Shown one piece after another: positions 42,906 to 51,868 of a DNA stretch of 64,000 bases. The notes under the pieces were generated by a model. It ran no database searches. It was not told the DNA's origin and saw only the letters and a list, made by a program, of their open reading frames with translations. The translations under genes were made by a program, and so were the position numbers. How positions within the stretch are numbered: the first letter of the stretch is position 1; each line of letters opens with the position of its first letter. This stretch comes from Aphanothece cf. minutissima CCALA 015 (GTDB lineage: Bacteria > Cyanobacteriota > Cyanobacteriia > PCC-6307 > Cyanobiaceae): the NCBI GenBank assembly GCA_003003925.1, contig PVWP01000012.1, positions 19,383 to 83,382 on the forward strand, read 5' to 3'.

Positions 42906-45280
42906 ATCCCCGCGTCCAGCCAGCGGCGGCCCCCGAGCGGCTCCAGCCAGATCAGCACCACCAGCCAGTGGATCAGCACCGGCGCCCAGATGGACCCGGT
43001 GACCTGGTAGGCGACCACGCAGGCCACCCCCAGCAGGCCGGCCAGGAGCAGGAAGCGGCCGTCGTCGAACAGCCTCCGGCCCTGGCGGTACCAGAGCCGG
43101 CCCGCCAGCGGATGCCAGGCGACGAAGAGCCCCACGCTCAGCGCCCCCCAGGCGACGGTGTCCGCCATGCCCAGACCTTCGAGGGGGTGCGGCAGCAGGG
43201 CGCCCCGGAACAGGGTCTCCTCCACCAGCGCCGGGGACAGCAGCAGGGCCGGGGCCCGGCGCAGCAGCAGCCACGGCCCCACCGCTGAAGCCGTCGCCGG
43301 CAGGAAGCCGCTGCGGCGCCCCAGCGGCAGGGCGATGGCGGCGTAGGCCCCCAGCAGCAGGGCCGCCAGAGCCAGGCCGGCTGGGCTCGGGGGCGTGAAG
43401 AACGCATCCATCAGCCGGGGCAGGGCCAGCCCCACCACCGGCAGCTGACCGAGCAGCTGGGTCGGCGCCAGGGGAGCCAGGCGCCGGTCGGCGCCGGGGA
43501 GCTGGTTGGTGCGCAGGACATGGAGCAAGTCTCCGTGGCGCAGGAACACCCGGGCCATTTCGTCGTGGGCGCGGCGGGGCAGCATGGAGCGCCAGCTGAG
43601 CAGCCCATCCCAGAGGCTGGGGCTGGCCCGGAACCGGTCCGGTGCATCGCCGGGGCGGTCCATCAGCGAGGCGTTGTGGCGCCAGTCGGCGCGCACCATG
43701 CCGAAGGGGGTGAGCAGGGCATCGAGGGAGCGGGCCAGGGAGGCGAGCCGGGGCAGCTCGGTGCCGTCGAGGGCACGACGGCGGCGGCGCAGCTGGTCGA
43801 TGGCGATCCAGAGGGCCTGGCTGGAATCCTGCACACAGGAGATGGCCGGGGACACGAGCGAGACGCCGCCGCCGTCGCCGCTGCGGTAGCGCGCCATCAG
43901 CACCTCCGCCTGGATCGCCAGTTCCTCCAGGAGCAGGGGATCGGTGCGCACCAGCACGTCCGAGATCGGCCGCGTCCCGAGCCAGCCCCGCTGCAGGTTG
44001 CCGGTGTAGGCGCTCCAGTCCTGGCTGCCCGAGACGATGCCGTTGGGATTGTTGGCGTAGATCTGGTGGTAGCGCAGGTCGAAGCGGGGCTCCCCGGTGA
44101 AGGGATCGCGCACGACCCGGGCGGCGCCGAAGGCGAAGTGGCCCGTCACCGTGAAGCCGCTGATCGGCTCGCCATCGGGCCCGCCGATGCCTCCGAAGTT
44201 GTGAATCACCAGGGAGCGGTCACCGGGTTGCCAGGGGGCCTGCTCCCCATCGGGAACCAGGCCCACCCGGCTGAAGCGGCCGCGCCGGGTCTCGCCGTCA
44301 CTCCAGTTGACCCGGCTGATGGCGTTGAGGCCGGCCGCGGTGCCCCGCAGAACCCGGTCGCTCTCCAGACGGGTGAGGCGGCGCGGTTCCAGGGCCTGGG
44401 CGGTGAAGGTCCCTTCCCTGTCCGGGGCGCCATAGAGGTACCAGCCGTCCCTGCCGACGGGGGACTCCAGCAGTCCCTGGGGGTCGAAGAAGCGCCGGCC
44501 ATGGCGATCGGGGGGCTGGCGGGGCAGTCGCACCGTCTCGATCGCACCGCCGAAGTTCCCCCGGCCCCGGTCGTAGTGCTGCACCCGGAAGCGCTCCGGG
44601 TCGGCAGGGTCCCGGGAGAGCAGCCGCACCAGAGCCACCCAGCGTCCCGTGCTCTGCAGGGGCGGGCGACCGATCCGGAGCACGGTGACGCCATCCCGCC
44701 GCTCGACGCGTACTTCCTCCAGCGCCACGGTGATGTCGTCGTGGGGATGGGCCCCCGCCAGGGTCTGCAGCGGCCCCACGTCGTTGCGGCCGTCGAGGCG
44801 GGTGGGCACGACATTGCCCTGCTGCGCCGCCAGAGCGGCCTGCTCCCCGAGCCGCACCGGCGTGCTCACCTTGCCCACCAGGGCCCGCAGCATCGGTTCG
44901 TCCCGCCAGCCCAGCCGCAGGCGCTGGCCGACCAGGCCCTCGTGGTCCGCCGGGGCCTGCTCCAGCTCCAGCCACACCCAGTCACCGCCGCCCTGCACCA
45001 TCTCGGCCGCTGCCGGAAGGATCAGGCGACCGAACCAGTCACCGTGGGGGCGGTAGAGGGACGGATCCGGCCGCCGCGCCAGCGGGTAGTGGTCCGGACG
45101 GTTGAAGGGGGCGCGCCACGCGAGGTCGTAGCTGGTGGGCGGTGGCGGGACCACCGCGCCCAGGACACCCGTGGCCAGGGGCAGAACCAGCAGCACCATG
45201 GCCATGGCGGCCGCCAGAAGCGCCACCCGGCGGCGGCGGTCGGGGCGGGGCCGCCCGGGCTCGGCAGGGGGCGGCGCCAT
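42896..45280 (-). CDS. CPBP-family membrane protease with large N-terminal extracytoplasmic domain
   Basis: A 794-residue fusion-like protein. An N-terminal membrane span (LLAAAMAMVLLVLPLATGVLGAV) is followed by about 500 mostly soluble, beta-rich residues. The C-terminal 180 residues form a CPBP/Abi-type intramembrane domain with EETLFRG (E687, E688, R692), a VAWH segment and a final IHW motif. Standard CPBP proteases are only about 200-300 residues. It would act at the membrane on an unknown substrate. The gene follows rhomboid by 5 bases. A much longer frame extending through the AEC gene is rejected. Confidence 0.82.
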   Translation of the reverse strand: MAPPPAEPGRPRPDRRRRVALLAAAMAMVLLVLPLATGVLGAVVPPPPTSYDLAWRAPFNRPDHYPLARRPDPSLYRPHGDWFGRLILPAAAEMVQGGGDWVWLELEQAPADHEGLVGQRLRLGWRDEPMLRALVGKVSTPVRLGEQAALAAQQGNVVPTRLDGRNDVGPLQTLAGAHPHDDITVALEEVRVERRDGVTVLRIGRPPLQSTGRWVALVRLLSRDPADPERFRVQHYDRGRGNFGGAIETVRLPRQPPDRHGRRFFDPQGLLESPVGRDGWYLYGAPDREGTFTAQALEPRRLTRLESDRVLRGTAAGLNAISRVNWSDGETRRGRFSRVGLVPDGEQAPWQPGDRSLVIHNFGGIGGPDGEPISGFTVTGHFAFGAARVVRDPFTGEPRFDLRYHQIYANNPNGIVSGSQDWSAYTGNLQRGWLGTRPISDVLVRTDPLLLEELAIQAEVLMARYRSGDGGGVSLVSPAISCVQDSSQALWIAIDQLRRRRRALDGTELPRLASLARSLDALLTPFGMVRADWRHNASLMDRPGDAPDRFRASPSLWDGLLSWRSMLPRRAHDEMARVFLRHGDLLHVLRTNQLPGADRRLAPLAPTQLLGQLPVVGLALPRLMDAFFTPPSPAGLALAALLLGAYAAIALPLGRRSGFLPATASAVGPWLLLRRAPALLLSPALVEETLFRGALLPHPLEGLGMADTVAWGALSVGLFVAWHPLAGRLWYRQGRRLFDDGRFLLLAGLLGVACVVAYQVTGSIWAPVLIHWLVVLIWLEPLGGRRWLDAGIQG

Positions 45281-45285
45281 GGGTG

Positions 45286-45867
45286 CTAACCGCCGCTTTC
45301 CCGGTGGATCGCCAGGGCCGCGAGCACGCCGCCGGCGAAACCGGAGGCGTGGCCGATCCAGCTCACCCCAGGGGGACTCAGGAAGGGCAGCAGGCTGGGC
45401 AGCGCCCCCCCGTAGGCGACCAGCGCGGTGAGCGACAGCAGAATCGAGAGGGGGCGGCGCTCCAGCCACCCGATCAGCAGCAGGTAGCCCAGCAGCCCGT
45501 AGATGACCCCGGAGAGGCCATGGCTGGCCTGGTGCCAGAACAGCCAGACCGGGATGGCCGTGGCGTAGACCCCCAGCCACACCGCCAGGTAGTCGCCCCG
45601 GCTCTTGGCCAGGACCAGCCAGGACAGGGGCAGGAACCAGAGGCTGTTGCTGATCAGGTGACCGAAGCCTCCGTGGCTGAAGGGGGCGGTGAGCACCCCG
45701 AGGAAGGGGCCCCCCGGCACCATCGGCAGGTTCCAGCGGCCCCCGAAGAAGACCTGGTCGATGATCTCCTGGGCCCAGGGCACCGCCAGGATCAGCACCG
45801 GCAGCACGGCCATGCCCTTGAGACGGGACAGGCTGCGGTCGAGCCGCTGGGCGAGGGAACCGGCCAT
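45286..45867 (-). CDS. Rhomboid-like intramembrane serine protease
   Basis: A compact 193-residue rhomboid. Ser119 in HGLSG is the nucleophile and His173 in WIGHASGFAGG the base; H65, H70 and N74 in SHGGFGHLISN form the oxyanion region. Six hydrophobic spans fit the minimal rhomboid fold. It sits between an AEC transporter gene and the CPBP protease gene, which together form a same-strand membrane group. Confidence 0.9.
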   Translation of the reverse strand: MAGSLAQRLDRSLSRLKGMAVLPVLILAVPWAQEIIDQVFFGGRWNLPMVPGGPFLGVLTAPFSHGGFGHLISNSLWFLPLSWLVLAKSRGDYLAVWLGVYATAIPVWLFWHQASHGLSGVIYGLLGYLLLIGWLERRPLSILLSLTALVAYGGALPSLLPFLSPPGVSWIGHASGFAGGVLAALAIHRESGG

Positions 45868-45903
45868 GGCCGTAGGCGGACGGGCAGTGCGTGTCGGCCT
45901 GTC

Positions 45904-46857
45904 CTAGCTCCCCAGCGGACCGCTCAGCAGCCACCACCACAGCGGAACCGAGACCAGGGCCAGGGCGGTGCTCCAGAGCACCAGCATCGCCACCGCCTCG
46001 ACCGCCTGCCGCCCCCCGGCTTCGGGGGACGGCCGCTGCCCGGCGCCGGCCGCTTCCGTGAGCAGCAGCACCGAGAGGGCCGTGGGGGCCGCCGCCTGCA
46101 GCACCACCGCGTCCCGCAAGGCGGAGGGCAGCCCCAGCAGGCCGGCCAGCAGCAGCATGGCCGCCGGCAGCACCAGCAGCTTGCCCACCAGGGGCGCCAC
46201 CAGGACGTTCCCCTCGACCTGGCCGGCCGGGCGGCGCCGCAGCATCAGACCCAGCCGCATCCCCACCAGGGCCAGGGCCACCAGCACCACCAGCCGGGCC
46301 GGCCACCACAGCCACTCGGCCAGGGCGGCGCTCCAGGGGGTCTGCTGCAGCAGCACGGCCAGCGCCAGCCCCCGCATGGCCGGGCTGGTGGCCAGCCCCA
46401 GCAGCTGGCGGCGGACGCCGCTGGCGCGCCGTTCCACCAGCAGCGGACCGAGGCTCCAGGTGATCAGGGTGGCCATCAGATCGAAGGCGATCGTGAAGCC
46501 GATGGCCTCGGCCGGCAGCAGGGCCAGGGCCACGGGCAGCCCCCAGTAGCCCGTGTTGCCCACGATGCAGCCCAGTTGCAGGCTGCCCTCGGGGATGCGC
46601 CGGCCCAGAGCCGGCAGGCGCATCAGCAGCAGGCCCAGACCCGAGGCGACCGCCGCCATCAGGGCCGCCGTGAGTAGCTCGGCCCGGAAGCCCGCCCGCA
46701 GCAGCAGGGCCACCAGGCTGATGGGGATGCCCCAGTGGATCAACGGCGGGGCGAGCCGTCCGGGCAGCCCGGGGAACCGCATCCCCAGCAGCAGGCCGAC
46801 ACCCAGGGGCGGGACCAGTTCGAGCAGGAACCGCAGCACCAGCCCTCCCCAGGCCAT
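45904..46857 (-). CDS. AEC-family (auxin efflux carrier-like) transporter
   Basis: A 317-residue membrane protein with about ten hydrophobic spans. LVPPLGVGLLLG and LGCIVGNTGYWGLPVALALLP (the NxGxxG segment) match the AEC family, which exports or exchanges organic acids or similar anions. The substrate is unknown. It is the first gene of the AEC-rhomboid-CPBP run and is divergent from the SPFH gene, 77 bases away. Confidence 0.87.
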   Translation of the reverse strand: MAWGGLVLRFLLELVPPLGVGLLLGMRFPGLPGRLAPPLIHWGIPISLVALLLRAGFRAELLTAALMAAVASGLGLLLMRLPALGRRIPEGSLQLGCIVGNTGYWGLPVALALLPAEAIGFTIAFDLMATLITWSLGPLLVERRASGVRRQLLGLATSPAMRGLALAVLLQQTPWSAALAEWLWWPARLVVLVALALVGMRLGLMLRRRPAGQVEGNVLVAPLVGKLLVLPAAMLLLAGLLGLPSALRDAVVLQAAAPTALSVLLLTEAAGAGQRPSPEAGGRQAVEAVAMLVLWSTALALVSVPLWWWLLSGPLGS

Positions 46858-46934
46858 CGGGCGCCCCCACCATGGCGGCCCCCGGTCCGCGGCGCTGCCT
46901 AGGGTCGTCGCTTCCCCAGGTGCCCAGGTCTCCG

Positions 46935-47741
46935 ATGCAATCCCCCATGCGCTCCGGGGCCGACAACGGCTTTGGCGGCCTCTGGCAGCTGGTCTTCGCC
47001 GCCGCGCTCGCCGGCCTGGTGCTGCTCACCCAGACGGTCTTCATCGTGCCGGCGGGCAGCGTGGCGGTGGTCACCACCCTCGGCAAGGTCACCGGCGCGC
47101 CGCGACAGCCCGGGGCCAACCTCAAGATCCCCCTGGCCCAGAACACCTCCCTCTTCGATGTGCGCACCCAGGTGCGGCCGGAGCAGTTCTCCACCCTCAC
47201 CAAGGACCTGCAGGTGATCCAGGCCACGGCCACGGTGAAGTACGCCATGAAGCCCGCCGAAGCGGGCCGCATCTACGAAACCATCGCCACCGACGACCAG
47301 CAGATCTATCCGCGGGTGATCCAGCCGTCCCTGCTGAAGGCCCTCAAGTCGGTCTTCTCCCAGTACGAACTGGTGACCATCGCCACCGAGTGGAACTCCA
47401 TCTCCGAACTGGTGCAGGAGAAGGTGGCCGAGGAGCTGCGCAAGTTCGACTACGTGACCGTGCAGGGTCTGGATCTGACCGGTCTGCAGATCGCCGAGGA
47501 GTACCGCGCCGCCATCGAGCAGAAGCAGATCGCCGAGCAGCAGCTGCTGCGGGCCCAGACGGAGGTGCTGATCGCCGAGCAGGAGGCCAAGCGCTACCAG
47601 ACCCTCAACTCCAGCCTCGACGATCAGGTGCTCTACAAGCTGTTCCTCGACAAGTGGGACGGCCAGACCTCGGTGGTGCCGGCCCTGCCGGGGGCGGCCG
47701 GGGGCGGCGGCAGCCCGGTGATCGTCAACGGCCGCCGCTGA
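46935..47741 (+). CDS. SPFH/prohibitin family membrane protein
   Basis: A 268-residue SPFH protein. An N-terminal membrane anchor (FGGLWQLVFAAALAGLVLLTQTVFIV) is followed by the SPFH domain (GSVAVVTTLGKVTGAP, KDLQVIQATATVKYAM) and a coiled coil rich in Glu/Ala/Gln (QKQIAEQQLLRAQTEVLIAEQEAKR). Such proteins form large ring assemblies that organise membranes or guard proteases. ATG 46935 is chosen over 46872. The 2OG oxygenase gene follows after 12 bases. Confidence 0.9.
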   Translation: MQSPMRSGADNGFGGLWQLVFAAALAGLVLLTQTVFIVPAGSVAVVTTLGKVTGAPRQPGANLKIPLAQNTSLFDVRTQVRPEQFSTLTKDLQVIQATATVKYAMKPAEAGRIYETIATDDQQIYPRVIQPSLLKALKSVFSQYELVTIATEWNSISELVQEKVAEELRKFDYVTVQGLDLTGLQIAEEYRAAIEQKQIAEQQLLRAQTEVLIAEQEAKRYQTLNSSLDDQVLYKLFLDKWDGQTSVVPALPGAAGGGGSPVIVNGRR

Positions 47742-47753
47742 GCGGGACACCCG

Positions 47754-48710
47754 ATGCACGAGGCGATTCTGGATGTGGATCTGCTGGCCTTCGAGCGGGG
47801 TGACGCGGACGCCCGCGACGCCGTGGTCGACGGGGTGAGGCGCAGCCTGGCCAGCGGCTTCGTCTACACCAGCAGCGACCTGCCCGTCGACCTGCTGGAC
47901 ACCGCCTACGGGCTCCTGCAGCGGTTCTTCGCCCTCGAGGCCGACACCAAACGGCGCTTCCGGGCCCCGGGCTCCAGCGGCCAGACCGGTTACACGGAGG
48001 TGCTGGTGGAGACGGCCGCGGGCAACGACCAGCCGGACTGGAAGGAGATGCTGAACTGGTCGGAACCGCTGCCGCCCGGGCATCCCCTGCGGCTCCGGTT
48101 CCCGTCCCTCTACCCCGAGCAGGTCCTGCCGGAGGACGCCGTTCCCGGCATCACCGCCGTGCTGGGGGAGTTCCACCGGGCGATCGCCGACCTCCAGCGC
48201 CGCTTTCTGCGGGTGATCGCCGTGGGCATGGGCTGCGCCGAGGGCTTCTTCGAGGAGATGGTGCGTGAGGCCCCCACCCTCACCCGGGCCCTGCGCTACC
48301 CCCCCATGGCCCAGGCTCCGGGGCAGGGCCATGTGTGGGCGGCGGCCCATGGGGACATCAATCTGATCACTGCCCTGCCCAGGGCCACCGGGCCGGGGCT
48401 GCAGGTGCATGTGGCCGGGCAATGGGTGGAGGCCGACCCGCCGGAGGGGCGGGTGATCATCAACACGGGTCTGATGCTGGAGCGTCTGTCCAACGGCCGC
48501 ATCCCCACCGGCTGGCATCGGGTGGTGGCGCCGCCGGGGGCCACCGGTGAGCGCCACAGCGTCGTGCAGTTCTGCCATGCCCGGCCTTGGACGGTCCTGG
48601 CGCCGGTGCCCTCCTGCTGCGGCCCGGATCAGCCGCAGCGTTACAGCGCCATCTCCGCTGCAGATGCCCTCGAGGAGGTGCTGTACCGCATCAATCTGCT
48701 CGAGAACTGA
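47754..48710 (+). CDS. 2-oxoglutarate/Fe(II)-dependent oxygenase (isopenicillin N synthase family)
   Basis: A 318-residue double-stranded beta-helix oxygenase. H199, D201 (in AAAHGDINL) and H255 (in PTGWHRVV) bind iron; R267 and S269 (GERHS) bind 2-oxoglutarate. LPPGHPLRLRFPSLYP and GQTGYTEVLVETAAG belong to the N-terminal part. The substrate is unknown; ethylene-forming enzymes of the same fold make guanidine, but this sequence does not resemble them. It overlaps the small opposite-strand gene by 20 bases. Confidence 0.9.
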   Translation: MHEAILDVDLLAFERGDADARDAVVDGVRRSLASGFVYTSSDLPVDLLDTAYGLLQRFFALEADTKRRFRAPGSSGQTGYTEVLVETAAGNDQPDWKEMLNWSEPLPPGHPLRLRFPSLYPEQVLPEDAVPGITAVLGEFHRAIADLQRRFLRVIAVGMGCAEGFFEEMVREAPTLTRALRYPPMAQAPGQGHVWAAAHGDINLITALPRATGPGLQVHVAGQWVEADPPEGRVIINTGLMLERLSNGRIPTGWHRVVAPPGATGERHSVVQFCHARPWTVLAPVPSCCGPDQPQRYSAISAADALEEVLYRINLLEN

Positions 48711-48990
48711 TCATCCGCTGGCGAGGATGGCGCTCGTTCAGAAGTCCACCGTCGCCCATGAGTTCGACAATCCAGGGTGCCGGGATTCTCTCGATGTCGC
48801 CGGTGTCGATATTGAGCACCCGGGCGAAATCCGCCGGTGTGGGGCCGCTGAGCTCGCAGATCCTGCCGATGAACCACGGCCTGCCGGCCATGGCGACGAC
48901 GGCCAGGTGGCCGGCTCGAGCTTCACGGAAGCGCTGGGGGTTGGCCCGCCGCAGCGGGGCCACCGCAGGATCGATCTGGCCGGGTGCCAT
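48691..48990 (-). CDS. Small protein resembling DUF3104
   Basis: A 99-residue protein. VRAGHLAVVAMAGRPWFIGRICELSG and VLNIDTGDIERIPA resemble the small cyanobacterial DUF3104 proteins (beta-barrel with Trp-Ile-Gly and DTG segments). Assignment is by resemblance only. ATG 48990 is used; a longer frame upstream would overlap the LexA-like box and the hli promoter. Its end overlaps the 2OG oxygenase gene. Confidence 0.6.
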   Translation of the reverse strand: MAPGQIDPAVAPLRRANPQRFREARAGHLAVVAMAGRPWFIGRICELSGPTPADFARVLNIDTGDIERIPAPWIVELMGDGGLLNERHPRQRMISSRAD

Positions 48991-49001
48991 GGCGGGCCTC
49001 T

Positions 49002-49015
49002 GGTACACCTGTACT
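49002..49015. promoter_or_regulatory. LexA-like box in the divergent promoter before hli
   Basis: GGTACACCTGTACT matches every position of the reported cyanobacterial LexA consensus RGTACNNNDGTWCB and contains the perfect dyad GTACA-CC-TGTAC. It lies 12 bases before the minus-strand small gene and 75 bases before the hli start. A single hit is expected by chance now and then, so it is a candidate only. Confidence 0.45.
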
Positions 49016-49088
49016 GTAGCCGGACCGTGCGGGCGTGCCACCGTTCTGGCGGTGACCCATAGGCTGGACGCATCCGAGGGCATCATCC

Positions 49089-49340
49089 GTGGACGAAGAC
49101 AGCAGGCAGCAACCCGGTACGGACACGGCCGAGCCGCCGTTTCTCTACGAGCCCCTGGAGCGGTTCGGGGAGGGCCTCACCACCTCCCGCCCCTGGAATC
49201 GGTCCGCCCTGGCCGGGGTCGAGCGACTCAACGGACGGGTGGCGATGATCGGATTCCTGGCGGCCCTGATCGGCGAAGAGCTCACCGGCAGGGGGATTGT
49301 CGGTCAGCTGGCCCTGATGCTGCGCTGGCTGCTGGGCTGA
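49089..49340 (+). CDS. hli: High light-inducible protein (Hli/SCP)
   Basis: An 83-residue one-helix chlorophyll-binding protein of the thylakoid. ERLNGRVAMIGFLAALIGEELTG is the diagnostic E-x2-N-x-R-x-AM motif within one membrane helix. It protects photosystem assembly under high light. The start is a GTG at 49089. A long, Pro/Glu-rich N-terminal tail is present. A divergent LexA-like box lies upstream. Confidence 0.92.
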   Translation: MDEDSRQQPGTDTAEPPFLYEPLERFGEGLTTSRPWNRSALAGVERLNGRVAMIGFLAALIGEELTGRGIVGQLALMLRWLLG

Positions 49341-49701
49341 GCCCGTGCGTCAGGCCCACGGCTCGATCGACGGCAGGGTGGCGTGTCCAGGCGGGCAGGT
49401 GACAACGTGGGGTCGATGCGGCGACCACGGGACGTGCCCTTTGGTCTGGTTTGTTTGTTCGTGTGCTATTCGATGGTGTTGTCGTGAGAGCTCCATGCAA
49501 CGACTGTGTCACCCCATCGGAAGGGTTGTCACCAGCGATTTGCGGTAGAATCGCTGTGCGTATCGAGCAGCGCGTCTAGCGCTCCGATCACCACCGCTCT
49601 CTCACCACAATTCAGTCACCACAATCCAGCCCTCGCGGTCGCGCATGGGACGGGTCGGGTGATTTTTTGAAGTGCCGCCAGGGTTGTCCGACCCCGAAAC
49701 G
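49341..49701 (+). promoter_or_regulatory. 361-base region before the sucrose operon
   Basis: No gene is convincing here. TAGAAT at 49546-49551 is a fair -10 box and is embedded in a GCGATT/AATCGC dyad (49535-49554), which could block or guide the promoter. The start of transcription there would leave a leader of about 145 bases. The region is less GC-rich than the flanking genes. Confidence 0.4.
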
Positions 49702-51843
49702 ATGCCGATGGATATCCCCGACCGTTCTCTTTACATCCTGATGATCAGCATCCATGGCCTGATCCGCGGGGAGAATCTGGAATTGGGTCGTGATGCCGAT
49801 ACCGGAGGACAGACAAAGTACGTGGTGGAGCTCACCAGGGCCCTGGCCCAGCAGCCGGGTGTTGCCCAGGTGGATCTGGTCACCCGCTGCATCCGGGATC
49901 CCGAGGTGTCTGCGGATTACGCCAGGCCCGTTGAGCCTCTTGAGAGGAAGGCACGCATCATTCGCATCGCTGCCGGACCGGATCTCTACCTCCCAAAGGA
50001 AGAGCTATGGGGCCATCTCGATGCCTTCACAGATGAGCTTCACTCCTGGCTCCATCGCCAGCCGCGTCGACCGGATGTGCTGCACAGCCATTATGCCGAT
50101 GCCGGCTATGTGGGTGTCCGCCTCTCCCACCTCACCGGCCTTCCCCTTGTGCACACGGGCCACTCCCTGGGTCGGGACAAGCTGCGGAGGCTTCTGGCCC
50201 TGGGATTGCCGGTGGAAGAGATTCAACAGCGCTACCGGATGGCTGAAAGGATCAGTGCCGAAGAGGATGTGCTGAACAGTGCCAACCTTGTGATCACGAG
50301 TACGCATAATGAGATTGAAGACCAATATGAGCTCTACGATTGCTACACCCCGGAGAAGATGTCGGTCATTCCACCGGGGACCGACCTGAATCAGTTCCAT
50401 CCCCCCGACCCCGAGGATGGCCCCGTCGCCTTTGCCAGCACCCTTGGCAAGTATCTCCGGGAACCCGATAAGCCCATGATTCTGGCCCTCTCAAGGCCAG
50501 ATAAACGCAAGAACATCGTTTCTCTTCTGGAATCCTATGGGACATCAGAACGCCTCAAGAAGCTCGCGAATCTTGTCATCATTGCCGGCAATCGTAATGA
50601 CATCCGTGAACTCCAGGAAGGCGCCCAGAACGTCCTCACGGAATTGCTCCTGGTCATCGACTGCCATGAGCTCAGTGGGCTGGTAGCCCTGCCCAAGCAC
50701 CATTCCCCCAGCGATGTGGCCGACATTTATCGGTTAGCGGCCTCCTCCAAGGGTGTGTTTGTCAACCCGGCCCTCACCGAGCCCTTCGGGCTCACGCTCC
50801 TGGAGGCAGCAGCGAGCGGGCTGCCCCTGGTGGCCACCGAGGTGGGCGGGCCGGTCGACATCATCGGGAACTGCAGAAACGGTCTGCTGATTGATCCCCT
50901 TGACGAGACCTCCATCACCAGGGCGCTGCTGCAGATTCTTGAGGATGGGGAGTTGTGGTCCACGTTCTCCCTCAACGGATTGGTGAATGTCGCCAGGTTT
51001 TATTCGTGGGAAGCCCACGCCAGGAACTATCTCGAACGGCTGGAAGATCTGGTCCTCCAGGCTCGCGAAAAGGCCCGTCCGGCCCCTCTGTCGAAGGCCC
51101 CGGCAGTGCAGACCCGCACCCGCGCGATCTTCACGGCCATCGACAACACCCTGCTGGGTGATCCTGAGGCTCTCGCTCAGTTTGTGAAGCTGATCCGGCA
51201 GCACCATCGCAGGGTTCTGTTCGGCATTGCGACCGGACGACGGCTGAACTCCGTGCTCAAACTCCTGAAGGTGCATGGGATCCCGATGCCCGATGTCCTG
51301 ATCACCAGCCTCGGCACGGAGATCTACACCCCACCCCAATTGACCACGGACATTGCCTGGACCCACCACATCGACCATCTCTGGACCCCCCAGGTCCTGC
51401 AACGCCTTATGGAATCCCTGCCTGGACTGACCCTGCAGGAGAAGGAGCACCAGAGCCGGTTCAAGCTCTCCTATTACTACGATGACCACCAGGCGCCTCC
51501 CCTCGAGGAGATTCTCACGCTCCTGCGTCAGCATGAGCTGTCCGCCCACACCAGTCTGTCCTTCGGGCAGTTCCTCGACTTCGTCCCTGCCCGCGCTTCC
51601 AAGGGGCAGGCCCTTCGGTACGTGGCCAACCGCTGGAACATTCCCCTCGGGAAGGTGCTGGTGAACGGAGGCTCCCGGGGTGATGAGGACATGCTCCGGG
51701 GCAACACGCTGGGCGTGGTCGTGGACAGCCCCCATCGCGATGAGCTCGACCAGCTCAACGATACCGAGCGGGTGTACTTCTCTGAGGGATCGCATGCAGC
51801 CGGCATTCTTGAAGCGATTGATCACTACGGTTTTTTCCGTTGA
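49702..51843 (+). CDS. spsA: Sucrose-phosphate synthase (two-domain type)
   Basis: Makes sucrose-6-phosphate from UDP-glucose and fructose-6-phosphate; sucrose is an osmolyte and carbon store in cyanobacteria. Residues 1-470 are a GT4 domain: MISIHGLIRGENLELGRDADTGGQTKYV, LHSHYADAGYVG, HTGHSLGRDK and ALTEPFGLTLLEAAASGLPLVAT. Residues 480-713 resemble sucrose phosphatase, but its nucleophile motif reads FTAIDNTLL, with Ala where the catalytic Asp belongs, so this domain is probably inactive. ATG 49702 or 49708 both fit. It opens a four-gene operon. Confidence 0.95.
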   Translation: MPMDIPDRSLYILMISIHGLIRGENLELGRDADTGGQTKYVVELTRALAQQPGVAQVDLVTRCIRDPEVSADYARPVEPLERKARIIRIAAGPDLYLPKEELWGHLDAFTDELHSWLHRQPRRPDVLHSHYADAGYVGVRLSHLTGLPLVHTGHSLGRDKLRRLLALGLPVEEIQQRYRMAERISAEEDVLNSANLVITSTHNEIEDQYELYDCYTPEKMSVIPPGTDLNQFHPPDPEDGPVAFASTLGKYLREPDKPMILALSRPDKRKNIVSLLESYGTSERLKKLANLVIIAGNRNDIRELQEGAQNVLTELLLVIDCHELSGLVALPKHHSPSDVADIYRLAASSKGVFVNPALTEPFGLTLLEAAASGLPLVATEVGGPVDIIGNCRNGLLIDPLDETSITRALLQILEDGELWSTFSLNGLVNVARFYSWEAHARNYLERLEDLVLQAREKARPAPLSKAPAVQTRTRAIFTAIDNTLLGDPEALAQFVKLIRQHHRRVLFGIATGRRLNSVLKLLKVHGIPMPDVLITSLGTEIYTPPQLTTDIAWTHHIDHLWTPQVLQRLMESLPGLTLQEKEHQSRFKLSYYYDDHQAPPLEEILTLLRQHELSAHTSLSFGQFLDFVPARASKGQALRYVANRWNIPLGKVLVNGGSRGDEDMLRGNTLGVVVDSPHRDELDQLNDTERVYFSEGSHAAGILEAIDHYGFFR

Positions 51844-51868
51844 TGTCGCAGCCCGTCGCCACCCGTTG

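Noticed and set aside
45281-47272. Very long minus-strand frame continuing the CPBP protease gene upstream to 47272
   Set aside because: It runs antisense or out of frame through the rhomboid and AEC genes and has Gly/Arg/Ala-rich shadow composition; the real gene starts at 45280.
47754-48710. 2OG oxygenase as an ethylene-forming, guanidine-producing enzyme
   Set aside because: It has the same fold and iron motif but lacks overall resemblance to ethylene-forming enzymes, so a link with the guanidine cluster is not supported.
49341-49701. Possible small RNA or riboswitch before the sucrose operon
   Set aside because: Only a dyad over a -10-like box was found; no known motif was recognised.
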